NCBI GenBank assembly: GCA_002083825.1
Contig: DAZV01000045.1
Span: 1-64,000, forward strand
DNA length: 64,000 nucleotides
Direction of reading: 5' to 3'
Source: Candidatus Sericytochromatia bacterium S15B-MN24 CBMW_12
GTDB lineage: Bacteria; Cyanobacteriota; Sericytochromatia; S15B-MN24; UBA4093
In this document: piece by piece, positions 18,343-26,031 of the stretch
Position numbering within the stretch: position 1 is the stretch's first letter
Layout: every line of letters starts with the position of its first letter
Position numbers and translations under genes: made by a program
The notes under the pieces: generated by a model
The model's input: the letters and a program-made list of their open reading frames with translations, nothing else
Told to the model about the DNA's origin: nothing
Databases searched by the model: none

Positions 18343-18527
18343 TGTGTCTTCTCCGCCCTGAGGCTAGCGTGGATATGTGTGTTACTGCCGGTAGTTCTTC
18401 GTCACCGCCTGAGGTGACGCAGTCCTGACCTGACACCAAAAGTAGGGTCGCTTAAAAGTTCTTCCGATTTCTCGCCCCGCAGCCTATCGCCCTCCTGTTA
18501 CCCGCCCCGTTACCCGAACTCCCCAAT

Positions 18528-18559
18528 GAAAAAGGCACCCCATCTCTCGATGAGGCGCC
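18528..18559 (-). terminator. Terminator after tRNA-Asn
   Basis: A 10-bp stem with two G-U pairs (18550-18559 with 18534-18543) and a 6-nt loop, followed on the minus strand by TTTTTC. It sits 7 bp after the tRNA 3' end. Confidence 0.7.
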
Positions 18560-18565
18560 TATTAG

Positions 18566-18821
18566 CTCCGCGTGCTGGATTCGAACCAGCGACCTAGTGA
18601 TTACAGTTGCCCCGCACCTTCATGAGTTATACGTGCGGCCTGGACTATGCCATCGTCTCAGGGAGACGCTCCTTGGTAGTCTCTACGGCCTTCCCTTTCG
18701 GGCTGTGCCTCGGCGTTGCCCGCTTCCGGGGTTTCACCGATATTCAGAGTTTTCCACCAAACCTCGCGGTTTGGCGCTGCCATTTGACAGTCACCCGCTC
18801 TACCAACTGAGCTAACGCGGA
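18566..18821 (-). tRNA. tRNA-Asn(GUU) interrupted by a group I intron
   Basis: Exon 1 (18787-18821, 35 nt) is tRNA positions 1-35 and exon 2 (18566-18603, 38 nt) is positions 36-73. Joined, they give a normal class I tRNA: 7-bp acceptor stem TCCGCGT/ACGCGGA, discriminator G, D-arm TTAGCTCAGTTGGTAGAGC, anticodon stem GGTGA/TCACT with loop CTGTTAA (anticodon GTT), 5-nt variable loop, and T-arm GCTGGTTCGAATCCAGC. CCA is not encoded. The body closely resembles standard bacterial tRNA-Asn. Read without removing the insert, the anticodon loop cannot form. It has a strong promoter at 18862-18890 and its own terminator. Confidence 0.9.
18604..18786 (-). ncRNA. Group I intron (IC3-like) in the tRNA-Asn anticodon loop
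   Basis: A 183-nt insert between U35 and U36. The 5' exon ends in U and the intron ends in G, as group I introns require. P1 can form between exon CUGU and intron GCAG, giving the conserved U-G pair at the splice site. Core elements are readable in order: GGAAAACU, GGUGAAACCCCGG, GGGCAACGCCGAGG (P4/Q region), GUAGAGACUACC (R region) and GGCAUAGUCC (S region). This resembles the short introns of cyanobacterial tRNA-Leu (subgroup IC3). No homing endonuclease is encoded, and at 183 nt it is near the minimum for self-splicing. Confidence 0.85.
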
Positions 18822-18861
18822 ACGTTTGTTGTCTTGCCGTTAAGCTCGCCAACAGTTTTGT

Positions 18862-18890
18862 ATGATACTGGGTGCCGTGGCAGTTGTCAA
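18862..18890 (-). promoter_or_regulatory. Sigma-70 promoter of tRNA-Asn
   Basis: On the minus strand, TTGACA (18885-18890) and TATCAT (18862-18867) are separated by 17 bp. They lie about 40 bp before the tRNA 5' end. Confidence 0.75.
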
Positions 18891-18997
18891 GCATTCATTT
18901 TCATTCTTTCGATGCTTGGTCATGGTTTGGTCATGCCGCTTTGCGGCAGGCAGGAGCGGCCGAATGATGTTACAATCTTCGATAAACCCCCGCAGAA

Positions 18998-20245
18998 ATG
19001 GAAGGTTCGCTTCTTCGAATGGTCACCAAGGTCGTCCCTCGCTCCCGGGCCCAACGCCGCCGATTCGCCCGACGTCGCCTCATGCTGGTCTTCGTCGTCT
19101 GTTTCGTCATGGCCCTCGCCGGCATGGCGATCGGCAGCCTCGCCCACTGGATCCTGCCCCCCGACCGCCTCTTCGGCTGGCTCGGCGCGCCCGCCGGACT
19201 CTCCAACACCGAGAACGTCCTGATCGTCGGAGTCGACGACTCCTTCGACCCCGAAGGCAAACGCCTCACCCAAAAGAACCGCCGGGTCCGCACCGACACC
19301 ATCCTGATCGCCACCATCCAGCCCCGCAAGAAGGCCATCCACGTCCTTTCCATCCCCCGCGACACCCAGGTCCTCATCCCCAAGTACGGCACCGAAAAGA
19401 TCAACGCCGCCCACGCCATCGGCGGCCTCGAACGCACCAAGGCCACCGTCGAAGCTGTCACCGGCATCCCCATCCACCACACCGTCAGCGTCAGCCTCTC
19501 GGGTGCCGTCGCCTTCATCGACGAACTCGGCGGAGTCGACCTCTACGTCGAACAAAAAATGAAATACACCGACCGCACCGCCGGACTCTTCATCGACCTG
19601 GAACAAGGCATGCAACACCTCGACGGCAAGACCGCCGTCGGCTACGCCCGCTTCCGGCACGACGCCATGGGCGACATCGGCCGCGTGTCCCGCCAGCAAC
19701 GCCTCCTCAACGCCGTCGAGCGCAAGCTCATGACCCCCGCCGTCTGGTGGCGCCTGCCCCGCCTCGCCGAAGCCAGCGCCAAGCTCTTCCACACCGACAT
19801 CTCCGCCGCCAAGCTCGCCTCGTTCGCCGGCTTCGCCAAGGATAAACCCGGCGTCACCTTCACCACCCTCCCCGGCACCTTCGGCTACAACGGCTACTGG
19901 GTCGCCGACCGCGGTCGCATCGACGAACTCGTCGCCAACCTCAGCGAAAAGAAACGCCCTGACCCCAGGCAACACACCGTCGAGCTGCTCTTCGCTTCCT
20001 CCCAATCGGACGCCGCCGTCAAGCTCGCCTCCACCCTCGCCGACCGCGGCATGCAGGTCATCCGCACCGATCCTCTGGACAACGAGCTCCAGGGAACCAA
20101 AGTGATCGGCCGAAACGGCGACCCGCACCAGCCCAACGAACTCCGAAGCCTCCTTCCCGACGCCCCCTGGCAACTCAGCGACGACATCACCCCCTACTCC
20201 GTCGACTACACGATCGTCGTCGGCAAGGACTTCTCGACCCGATGA
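18998..20245 (+). CDS. LytR-CpsA-Psr (LCP) family envelope protein
   Basis: LCP proteins transfer lipid-linked glycopolymers to cell-wall or envelope acceptors outside the membrane. The 415-residue product has a basic N-terminus and one membrane segment (about 27-50), then the LCP core with RRVRTDTILI, LSIPRDTQVLIP and KINAAHAIGG (the Arg/Asp lipid-phosphate site), and a C-terminal LytR_C-like domain from about 320. The start is uncertain: ATG at 18998 or ATG at 19019, the latter with GGAAGG 13 bp upstream. Its stop overlaps the ABC ATPase start by 4 bp. LCP enzymes are typical of Gram-positives and Cyanobacteria, so one here beside an Lpt system is informative about lineage. Confidence 0.88.
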   Translation: MEGSLLRMVTKVVPRSRAQRRRFARRRLMLVFVVCFVMALAGMAIGSLAHWILPPDRLFGWLGAPAGLSNTENVLIVGVDDSFDPEGKRLTQKNRRVRTDTILIATIQPRKKAIHVLSIPRDTQVLIPKYGTEKINAAHAIGGLERTKATVEAVTGIPIHHTVSVSLSGAVAFIDELGGVDLYVEQKMKYTDRTAGLFIDLEQGMQHLDGKTAVGYARFRHDAMGDIGRVSRQQRLLNAVERKLMTPAVWWRLPRLAEASAKLFHTDISAAKLASFAGFAKDKPGVTFTTLPGTFGYNGYWVADRGRIDELVANLSEKKRPDPRQHTVELLFASSQSDAAVKLASTLADRGMQVIRTDPLDNELQGTKVIGRNGDPHQPNELRSLLPDAPWQLSDDITPYSVDYTIVVGKDFSTR

Positions 20246-20919
20246 GCGCCGTCGTCCTGGAGGCTCAAGGCGTCTCCAAGGCCTTTGCCAAGGATCGACA
20301 GCAGGTCGACGCCCTCCACGGAATCGACCTCTCCATCCATCAAGGTGAGTTCGTCGCGATTACCGGCCCCAGTGGCTCGGGAAAGAGCAGCTTGCTGTAT
20401 CTCCTGGGAGGACTCGACCGGCCGAGTTCGGGAGATATCCGGATCATGGGCCAGTCGACTCCGCCGATGCGCGACCGGGAACTCGCCCGGATTCGGTTGC
20501 GGTCCATCGGGTTCATCTTCCAGTTTCACTTCCTGATGCCCGAACTCACCGCCCTCCAGAACGTCCTCGTCCCCCAGATGGTGGCGGGAGTTCCCAAGCG
20601 CGAGGCCGAACAACGCGCCAAGGAATTGCTCGACGAAGTGGAGCTGGGGCACCGGCTCGAGCATCGCCCGAACGAGCTTTCCGGCGGCGAACAGCAACGC
20701 GTGGCGATCGCCCGCGCTCTCGCCAACCGTCCCGCCCTCCTCCTCGGCGACGAGCCCACCGGCAACCTCGACACCCGCACCGGCGAAACCATCTACCAGC
20801 TGCTGCGCCGCCGCAACCAGACCACCGGTCAGACCATCGTGCTGGTCACCCACAACCCCGAACTCGCCCGACATGCCGACCGGATCATCGAGGTGGTCGA
20901 TGGCCGCGTTCGAGCCTGA
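20242..20919 (+). CDS. LolD/MacB-type ABC transporter ATPase
   Basis: A 225-residue cytoplasmic ATPase of the LolD/FtsE/MacB group. Walker A is GPSGSGKSS, the Q-loop is near [10 protein letters not shown], the signature is LSGGEQQR, and Walker B is [12 protein letters not shown], followed by the H-switch (VTHN). Proteins of this type pair with a FtsX-like permease for lipoprotein release or efflux, but no permease gene is adjacent. It overlaps the LCP gene (ATGA) and the next gene by about 20 bp, so the three are likely co-transcribed. LolD is one possibility. The substrate cannot be assigned. Confidence 0.88.
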   Translation: MSAVVLEAQGVSKAFAKDRQQVDALHGIDLSIHQGEFVAITGPSGSGKSSLLYLLGGLDRPSSGDIRIMGQSTPPMRDRELARIRLRSIGFIFQFHFLMPELTALQNVLVPQMVAGVPKREAEQRAKELLDEVELGHRLEHRPNELSGGEQQRVAIARALANRPALLLGDEPTGNLDTRTGETIYQLLRRRNQTTGQTIVLVTHNPELARHADRIIEVVDGRVRA

Positions 20920-21550
20920 GTTCCCGCCGGCCCCCTGGCAGCTCGCCGGCGAGTTCTTCGCCGTCGGAGGCCTGCTGCCGGTAGCGCGCGCCCGACCCTT
21001 CGTTCCCGCCGACCTGGCGATCGCCGAGGTGCTCCCCGGCATGACCCTGGGGGGGCTCGCCGTCGCGCGCTACGGTGATGGCTCGGTCTTGAGCTACTCG
21101 GAGCTGCTGGTGATTCCCGCGCTCGTTCGAGCCGACGGAAGGACCGGCGGCTGGATCTCGCATATCTACGTGGATGACGAGGCGTCGCTTCAGGGCGGAC
21201 GCTCCATCTGGGGCTTGCCCAAGGAACTCGCGACCTTCGACTGGGAGAGCCAGCCCGAACCGCGCGGTCCGAACAGCACCGCGCTGCGCGTCTCGCGCCA
21301 CGGAAAGCTGCTGCTGGACTTCTGGGCCGCCCCGCGCTGGTTCTCGGTTCCCTCGGCCTTGGATCTTCCCATCATCAGCATGGTCGAGGGAAAGCCGACC
21401 CCTTGGCAGGCCGCTGTCTCCTGCCGAGCTCGCATGGCGAGCATCCATCTGGAGATTCCGTCGGACGCTCCCTTCGCGGAGCTTCGCCCCCGGAGCTTCC
21501 TCGGGCTTCACGGCGAGAAGCTCTCCATGCAGGTTTCGAGCCCCTCCTAA
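20900..21550 (+). CDS. Acetoacetate-decarboxylase-fold protein
   Basis: A 216-residue protein with the ADC-fold signature: YSELLVIPALV near the front and GGRSIWGLPKELATF in the middle (the 'G-x-W-G-x-P-K' strip lining the pocket). The family includes acetoacetate decarboxylase and many uncharacterised relatives. The catalytic Lys of true ADC is not clearly placed here, so the activity is unknown. I chose ATG at 20900 (MAAFEPEF), inside the end of the ABC gene, over an in-frame start 27 bp earlier that has no better ribosome site. It converges on a small lipoprotein gene whose stop overlaps by 3 bp. Confidence 0.7.
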   Translation: MAAFEPEFPPAPWQLAGEFFAVGGLLPVARARPFVPADLAIAEVLPGMTLGGLAVARYGDGSVLSYSELLVIPALVRADGRTGGWISHIYVDDEASLQGGRSIWGLPKELATFDWESQPEPRGPNSTALRVSRHGKLLLDFWAAPRWFSVPSALDLPIISMVEGKPTPWQAAVSCRARMASIHLEIPSDAPFAELRPRSFLGLHGEKLSMQVSSPS

Positions 21551-21759
21551 CGTCTCGGCCGCTTTCCGGGAACGGCGCTCGGCTCCACCGAAGGGGCCGG
21601 GGTCGGCGTGCCGACGAGGGGGGGAACCGGGGGAGGCGTCGGCTCGATGCTTTCGCGCACATCCCCAGGCCACAGCGGTCCCGTTGGGGCGGTCGGGGCG
21701 AAGCTGCAGGCTGTGAGCCCCAGCATCAGTAGGATGGCGGAGAGGTGATGGCGTCTCAA
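21547..21759 (-). CDS. Small proline-rich lipoprotein
   Basis: A 70-residue product from TTG at 21759 with GGAAAG upstream. The N-terminus is a lipoprotein signal (RRHHLSAILLMLGL then the lipobox LTAC), and the mature part is a proline-rich tail (PTPPPVPPLVGTPTPAPS). It probably sits in the outer or inner membrane, but nothing indicates its role. It is divergent from the cupredoxin gene, with about 115 bp between starts. Confidence 0.6.
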   Translation of the reverse strand: MRRHHLSAILLMLGLTACSFAPTAPTGPLWPGDVRESIEPTPPPVPPLVGTPTPAPSVEPSAVPGKRPRR

Positions 21760-21875
21760 GGCGGGCTTTCCTTCACGTGCGGGGCGGGTATTGCCTTCAC
21801 CTTAACGGCGTAGCAATACTCCGGTATTTTTTTTCCGTTAAAACGGGATTGAACCCTCTTTCGGAAGGAGTTCCC

Positions 21876-23162
21876 GTGCGCGCCCGATCCCCGCTTTCGC
21901 TCGTCATGTCCCTGAGCCTGCTGCTCGCCGCCTCCCCGGGGGTGAATGCCCAAGGCTTGGGGCTTGGGACGGTGGGGCAGGAAGGAACCGCGGTTCCGGC
22001 CCAAGGACTGCCTGAGCTATCCCTGGGGAGCCGTTTGCTGCCGCTTCGACTCCCGGAGGGAAGCCCCACGATGGGGTTGCGTCTTGGGGCGTGGTCTGGC
22101 GGCAGCCTGGGGCTCTCTTACTCCCGTTCGGGCCCGTACGGGGGAAACCCCCATGAACTCGAGTTCTCGCTCAAGCAGCGCCTGCTTTCCGAGTATCGGG
22201 GGGACCCGTTCTCGGCATCCCTGCTCGGAGCCGTGAACACGGGGGCCTACAGCATGGATGCCGAGCTCGCCATGAGCCGGGAATTTGGACCCATGGCCCT
22301 GCTAGGAACGGTTCGCCTCCTCGGGAACGCCCAAGGCTCCCGCACCCCGCTGGGAGGCCTCGGTTTGGGGGCCAGGCTGGCCTTGACGCCCCGCTTTGCG
22401 CTTTTGGGAGATGTCTTCCAGACGGCGAACGCCGCTGGAGCGATTCCGGCCTGGGGTGCGGGCTTGCAGTTGCAGCTTCCGGCGGTTCCCTACGCCGTGA
22501 CCGTACTGCTGGCGAATACCGCTTCCACGACCCGGCAAGGGGCCTCGCTCGGTACTCCCGACCTGCGGTTCGGCATCGACCTCGCCCTCTCATCTTCTGC
22601 TAGTCGTCCCCCCTCGATGGGGGGACCACAGGGGGGTGTTAGCCGGCGAAGCCATGGCGTTCCTTACCCCAGTTCCCCGTCAGTTCCCATGGCCGACTCA
22701 TCGCCCGAGGTTGCGCCGCAGCCTGCGCCCAAGCCATCTCCCCAGGCCTCAAAGCCTACCCCCCAAGCGTCCAAACCATCCCCCCAAGCTCGCAAGCCAG
22801 CCCCCAAGGCTTCCAAGCCATCCCCCCGGGCATCCCAGCCCAAACTGAGCGGGCAGGCTTCACGGACGGCCCATGTTCAGCCCGGAGCCACGGCAACTCC
22901 GGCTCCTAGACGGGAGAGCGAACTCTGGATCGTCATGATCCGGGAGGGCCACGCCACGCCGGCCCAGGTGCAGCTGCGGCGGGGATCGAGCGTGACGTGG
23001 TTCAACCGTGACGCCGTGCCGCATTCCCTGGCCGCGCGGGGCTGGGAAACGGGCGATATCGCGCAGGGAAAACAGGTCACACGCCGCTTCGACGCTGCGG
23101 GGACGTTCCCCTACCGCTGCCGCCTCCATCCGCAAGAAGGCGGGACCATCACGGTTCGCTGA
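21876..23162 (+). CDS. Exported beta-rich protein fused to a cupredoxin domain
   Basis: A 428-residue product from GTG at 21876, with GGAAGGAG 5 bp upstream. Residues 1-27 are a signal peptide (SPLSLVMSLSLLLAAS). About 30-240 is rich in Gly, Leu and alternating residues and may be a small beta-barrel or beta-sandwich. About 245-350 is a low-complexity linker, first encoded by a dispersed genomic repeat and then by Pro-Lys-Ala-Ser repeats. About 355-428 resembles a plastocyanin-like cupredoxin, with likely copper ligands His in AVPHSL, Cys in YRCRLH and the following His. The usual Met ligand is absent, and Gln in HPQEGG may replace it. It is periplasmic or outer-membrane located. I infer an electron-transfer or copper role. 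Confidence 0.65.
   Translation: MRARSPLSLVMSLSLLLAASPGVNAQGLGLGTVGQEGTAVPAQGLPELSLGSRLLPLRLPEGSPTMGLRLGAWSGGSLGLSYSRSGPYGGNPHELEFSLKQRLLSEYRGDPFSASLLGAVNTGAYSMDAELAMSREFGPMALLGTVRLLGNAQGSRTPLGGLGLGARLALTPRFALLGDVFQTANAAGAIPAWGAGLQLQLPAVPYAVTVLLANTASTTRQGASLGTPDLRFGIDLALSSSASRPPSMGGPQGGVSRRSHGVPYPSSPSVPMADSSPEVAPQPAPKPSPQASKPTPQASKPSPQARKPAPKASKPSPRASQPKLSGQASRTAHVQPGATATPAPRRESELWIVMIREGHATPAQVQLRRGSSVTWFNRDAVPHSLAARGWETGDIAQGKQVTRRFDAAGTFPYRCRLHPQEGGTITVR
22595..22665 (+). repeat. Dispersed GC-rich repeat, copy A (inside a gene)
   Basis: Core CCCCCC-TCGAT-GGGGGG at about 22608-22624, followed by GGGGGGTGTTAGCCGGC and GAAGCCATGGCGTTCCTTA. The same string occurs in intergenic DNA at 30.3 kb. 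Here it is read in frame as part of the linker of the cupredoxin protein. Confidence 0.8.
22720..22850 (+). repeat. In-frame Pro-Lys-Ala-Ser coding repeat
   Basis: About six degenerate 21-bp units (codons for K-P-x-P-x-A-S) that lengthen the linker before the cupredoxin domain. The unit is a multiple of three, so copy number could vary without breaking the frame. Confidence 0.7.
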
Positions 23163-23269
23163 GCGTGCCGTAATGACGCCGCCCACCATCCTTTGCGGGG
23201 AAGTGGAGGATCGCGATCCTGTGTTAAGGTTGCGGGACGTTACGCCCTGATGCCCGAAAGGAGCGAGTG

Positions 23270-23722
23270 ATGAACGCAACTCAATTCCTGACGCAGCAGC
23301 ACGACGAGGTCAGGCAGTTCTTCGCGGATTGCGAAGCCCTGGAAGAAGGGGAATTCAAGCGCCGCAGCGACATCTTCTCGAAGATCTTCAAGACGTTGAA
23401 GTGTCACACGCAGATCGAGGAGGAGATCCTCTATCCGATGGCCAAGAACGTGGATAACGAGCTGGTGCTCGAGGCCATTGAAGAGCATCACATGATCAAG
23501 ATCTTGCTGGACGAGATCGACCAGACGCCGCCGAGCAACGAGCGCTATGTCGCCAAGCTGGCCGTTCTCCAGGAGATGGTGGAAAGCCACATCGACGAGG
23601 AGGAAGGAGTGCTCTTCCCCGAGGTCACGGAGAGCTGCGGCACGGAGAAGCTCGACACGGTCGGACTGAAACTCGAGGAGCGGTTCAAGGAACTCTGGCA
23701 GGGAGTTTCCGCGACCCGCTGA
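23270..23722 (+). CDS. Hemerythrin-like (HHE) domain protein
   Basis: A 150-residue four-helix protein with the di-iron histidines and carboxylates of bacterial hemerythrins: H in TQQHDEV, H and E in CHTQIEEEILYP, HH in EEHHMI and H-x-x-x-E in SHIDEEEGVLFPE. Such proteins bind O2, NO or iron, or serve in repair of Fe-S centres. There is one domain and no signal peptide, so it is cytoplasmic. I chose ATG at 23270 over the overlapping GTG at 23267 because AAAGGAG is well spaced for it. It is monocistronic, with a strong terminator following. Confidence 0.88.
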   Translation: MNATQFLTQQHDEVRQFFADCEALEEGEFKRRSDIFSKIFKTLKCHTQIEEEILYPMAKNVDNELVLEAIEEHHMIKILLDEIDQTPPSNERYVAKLAVLQEMVESHIDEEEGVLFPEVTESCGTEKLDTVGLKLEERFKELWQGVSATR

Positions 23723-23731
23723 TACGGTCCC

Positions 23732-23756
23732 GGGGCCCGGCATGCCGGGCCCCTTT
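23732..23756 (+). terminator. Terminator after the hemerythrin gene
   Basis: A 9-bp perfect GC stem (23732-23740 with 23745-23753), loop CATG, then TTT. Confidence 0.75.
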
Positions 23757-23875
23757 GCTCTACGCCCGTTCGAGTCTGCTCTACGCCCGTTCGAGTCTGC
23801 TCTACGCCCGGTCGTGCTCTACGCCTGTTCGAGCCTGCCCTACGCCCCTTCGTGCTCTACGCCAGTTCGAGCACG
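23757..23875. repeat. Tandem copies of the xthA 3' end including its stop codon
   Basis: On the minus strand the last codons and stop of xthA (CTCGAACTGGCGTAGAGC) are followed by five or six degenerate copies of the same stretch, spaced 16-22 bp. The most recent-looking units (GCGTAGAGCAGACTCGAACG) are identical to each other. Confidence 0.8.
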
Positions 23876-24618
23876 ACCGGGCAGTGGTCGGAGCCCATGA
23901 CCTGGGGCAGGTGGTAGACATCCTTGACGCGGTCGGCGATCGATTCGCTCACGAGGAAGTAATCGAGCCGCCAGCCGATATTCTTCCCGCGCACGCCGGG
24001 ACGGTAGCTCCACCAGGTGTAGTGGCCCTTCTCGCTCGGGTGGCGATCGCGGAACACGTCCCGGAAACCACTGGCGAGCCAGCGATCGATCTCGGCGCGC
24101 TCCTCGGGCAGGAAGCCGGTGCACTTGGAATTGGGGCCGGGGTTGGCGAGGTCGATGGGCTGGTGAGAGGTATTCCAGTCGCCACAGACGATCAGGTGCT
24201 CCCCCGCGGCCCGGCGTTCCTGCATGCGCTGCAAGAGCGCCTCGTAGAAAGCGAGCTTGAAGGGGACGCGGCCGAGGTCGCGCTGGCCGTTGGGGAAGTA
24301 GACGTTGACCAGGGTGAAGTCGTCGTAGGCATGGAAGATGACGCGGCCTTCGCGGTCGAACTCGGGAATGCCGAGTCCGACCTGAACGGTTGCGGGGCGC
24401 TTGGTCCAGGTGGTGACTCCGGAGTAGCCCTTCTTCTCGGCGGCATGCCAGGTGGGCAGATACCCTTCAGGCTCTCGAAGCGCCTCTACCAGTTGGGCGG
24501 GCTCGGCCTTGATCTCTTGAAGGCAGAGGATATCAGGGTTGAAGGCTTGGACCCAGTCGGAGAAGCCTTTTTGATCGCAGGCTCGAAGGCCGTTGACGTT
24601 CCAGGTGACGAGTTTCAC
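23857..24618 (-). CDS. xthA: Exodeoxyribonuclease III
   Basis: Mg-dependent AP endonuclease and 3' exonuclease of base-excision repair. The 253-residue product has the EEP-fold motifs: TWNVNGLRA at the start, LCLQEIKAE (metal Glu), GDWNTSH (catalytic Asp/Asn), RLDYFLVS and the final GSDHCPV (catalytic Asp-His). Length is normal. I chose GTG at 24618 (VKLVTWN), where homologues begin. The longer frame upstream runs through the aldolase terminator region and is not conserved-looking. The 3' end is followed by tandem copies of itself. Confidence 0.92.
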   Translation of the reverse strand: MKLVTWNVNGLRACDQKGFSDWVQAFNPDILCLQEIKAEPAQLVEALREPEGYLPTWHAAEKKGYSGVTTWTKRPATVQVGLGIPEFDREGRVIFHAYDDFTLVNVYFPNGQRDLGRVPFKLAFYEALLQRMQERRAAGEHLIVCGDWNTSHQPIDLANPGPNSKCTGFLPEERAEIDRWLASGFRDVFRDRHPSEKGHYTWWSYRPGVRGKNIGWRLDYFLVSESIADRVKDVYHLPQVMGSDHCPVVLELA

Positions 24619-24673
24619 GGGGTTTCTTTCTAGCGGGCGGGGTGAAAGACCCCATGATAGCAAAGATGAGGGC

Positions 24674-24712
24674 AAAGAAAGCGCCCTCCCAAAGCGGGAG
24701 GGCGCTTTCTTT
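24674..24712 (-). terminator. Terminator after the aldolase gene
   Basis: A 17-bp perfect stem (24674-24690 with 24696-24712) with a 5-nt loop. On the minus strand it ends in TTTCTTT. It lies 35 bp past the aldolase stop and before xthA. Confidence 0.8.
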
Positions 24713-24747
24713 GACTTTGACTTCGGCTTCGACTTCGTTACCGCGAC

Positions 24748-25833
24748 TTAGGCGATGGTGATGTCCTTGTTGAGGTAGACGTCCTGGACGGTCTGCAGGA
24801 GCTTGACGCCGTCCTCGAAGGGACGCTGGAAGGCTCGACGGCCGAGGATCAGGCCGGTACCGCCCGCGCGCTTGTTGATGACGGCGGTGGCAACGGATTC
24901 CTGGAGGTCGGTTTCGCCGGACGAGGCGCCTCCCGAGTTGATGAGGCCAGCGCGGCCCATGTAGCAGTTGGCCAGCTGGTAGCGGGCCATGTCGATGGGG
25001 TGGGGGCTGGAGAGGTCGGTGAAGACCTTGTTATCGATCTTGCCGAAGTTGAGGGCCTTGAAGCCCGAGTCGAAGACTTCGGGGAGCTTTTGCTTGATGA
25101 TGTCGGCCTTGATGGTGACGCCGAGGTGGTTCGCCTGGCTGGAGAGGTCCATGGCGGTGTGGTAGTCCTTGTCGGCGGTCTTGAAGGCCGAGCTGCGGGT
25201 GTAGCACCAGAGGATGGTGGCGAGGCCGAGTTCGTGCGCGTAGGCGAAGGCCTCGGCGATCTCGACGAGCTGGCGGCGGGACTCGGGGGAGCCGAAGTAG
25301 ATGGTCGCGCCGACGGCGGCGGCTCCCATGTCGTAGGCGTCCTTGATGGTTCCGAACATCACCTGGTCGTAGGCGTTGGGATAGCTCAGGAACTCGTTGT
25401 GGTTGATCTTCACCACGAAGGGGATCTTGTGGGCGTACTTGCGGGCCACGGAGCCGAGCACGCCGAAGGTCGAGGCGACGGCGTTGCAACCGCCCTCGAT
25501 GGCGAGCTTGACGATGTTCTCGGGGTCGAAGTAGAGCGGGTTCTTGGCGAACGAGGCGCCGGCGCTATGCTCGATGCCCTGGTCGACCGGAAGAATCGAG
25601 AGGTAGCCGGTGCCTGCGAGGCGGCCGTTGTTGAAAAGGCGATGGAGGTTGTTGATGACCGGAATGGGGCGGTCGGAGGCGACGAAGACGCGGTCCAGGA
25701 AGTCGGGACCGGGCAGATGGAGCATGTCCTTGCTGATCTTGGGGGAGTCGAACTCCAGCAGGTTCTTGGAGTGCTCGCGGCCCAGGATTTCTTCGACCCA
25801 GCTGGTGCCGGTCCGGATTTCAGTCTTTGGCAC
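24748..25833 (-). CDS. Class I fructose-bisphosphate aldolase (FbaB/DhnA type)
   Basis: Cytoplasmic glycolytic/gluconeogenic aldolase that cleaves fructose-1,6-bisphosphate through a Schiff base. The 361-residue product is of the bacterial/archaeal class I type: [35 protein letters not shown] and [11 protein letters not shown] (the Schiff-base Lys lies in this last region), then [14 protein letters not shown] and [14 protein letters not shown], which bind the phosphates. No zinc-type class II motifs are present. It is divergent from the gene at 26032, with an AT-rich promoter region between, and is followed by a clear terminator. Confidence 0.92.
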   Translation of the reverse strand: MPKTEIRTGTSWVEEILGREHSKNLLEFDSPKISKDMLHLPGPDFLDRVFVASDRPIPVINNLHRLFNNGRLAGTGYLSILPVDQGIEHSAGASFAKNPLYFDPENIVKLAIEGGCNAVASTFGVLGSVARKYAHKIPFVVKINHNEFLSYPNAYDQVMFGTIKDAYDMGAAAVGATIYFGSPESRRQLVEIAEAFAYAHELGLATILWCYTRSSAFKTADKDYHTAMDLSSQANHLGVTIKADIIKQKLPEVFDSGFKALNFGKIDNKVFTDLSSPHPIDMARYQLANCYMGRAGLINSGGASSGETDLQESVATAVINKRAGGTGLILGRRAFQRPFEDGVKLLQTVQDVYLNKDITIA

Positions 25834-26031
25834 GTGAAATACCTCTTTCTTAGACGGTAGCGTCCCGTGGTGGTCTTCTTATTTTATCTCATATTTTACG
25901 TTTATCTCACCTTGAATCGGGAAACATGCCGAAGAAGCGCCCGCTCGAGGTTTTCCCGGACCGAGCGCAAGCTCGGAAGCTTTTCGGGGGATAGTACATG
26001 TAACGTGATCGGTCGAAAGGGACGCTGCTGC

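Noticed and set aside
18563-18821. tRNA-Tyr reading of the split tRNA
   Set aside because: Joining after GACTG gives a GTA anticodon, but bacterial tRNA-Tyr has a long variable arm and the body matches tRNA-Asn. The U35/U36 junction also meets the group I splice rules.
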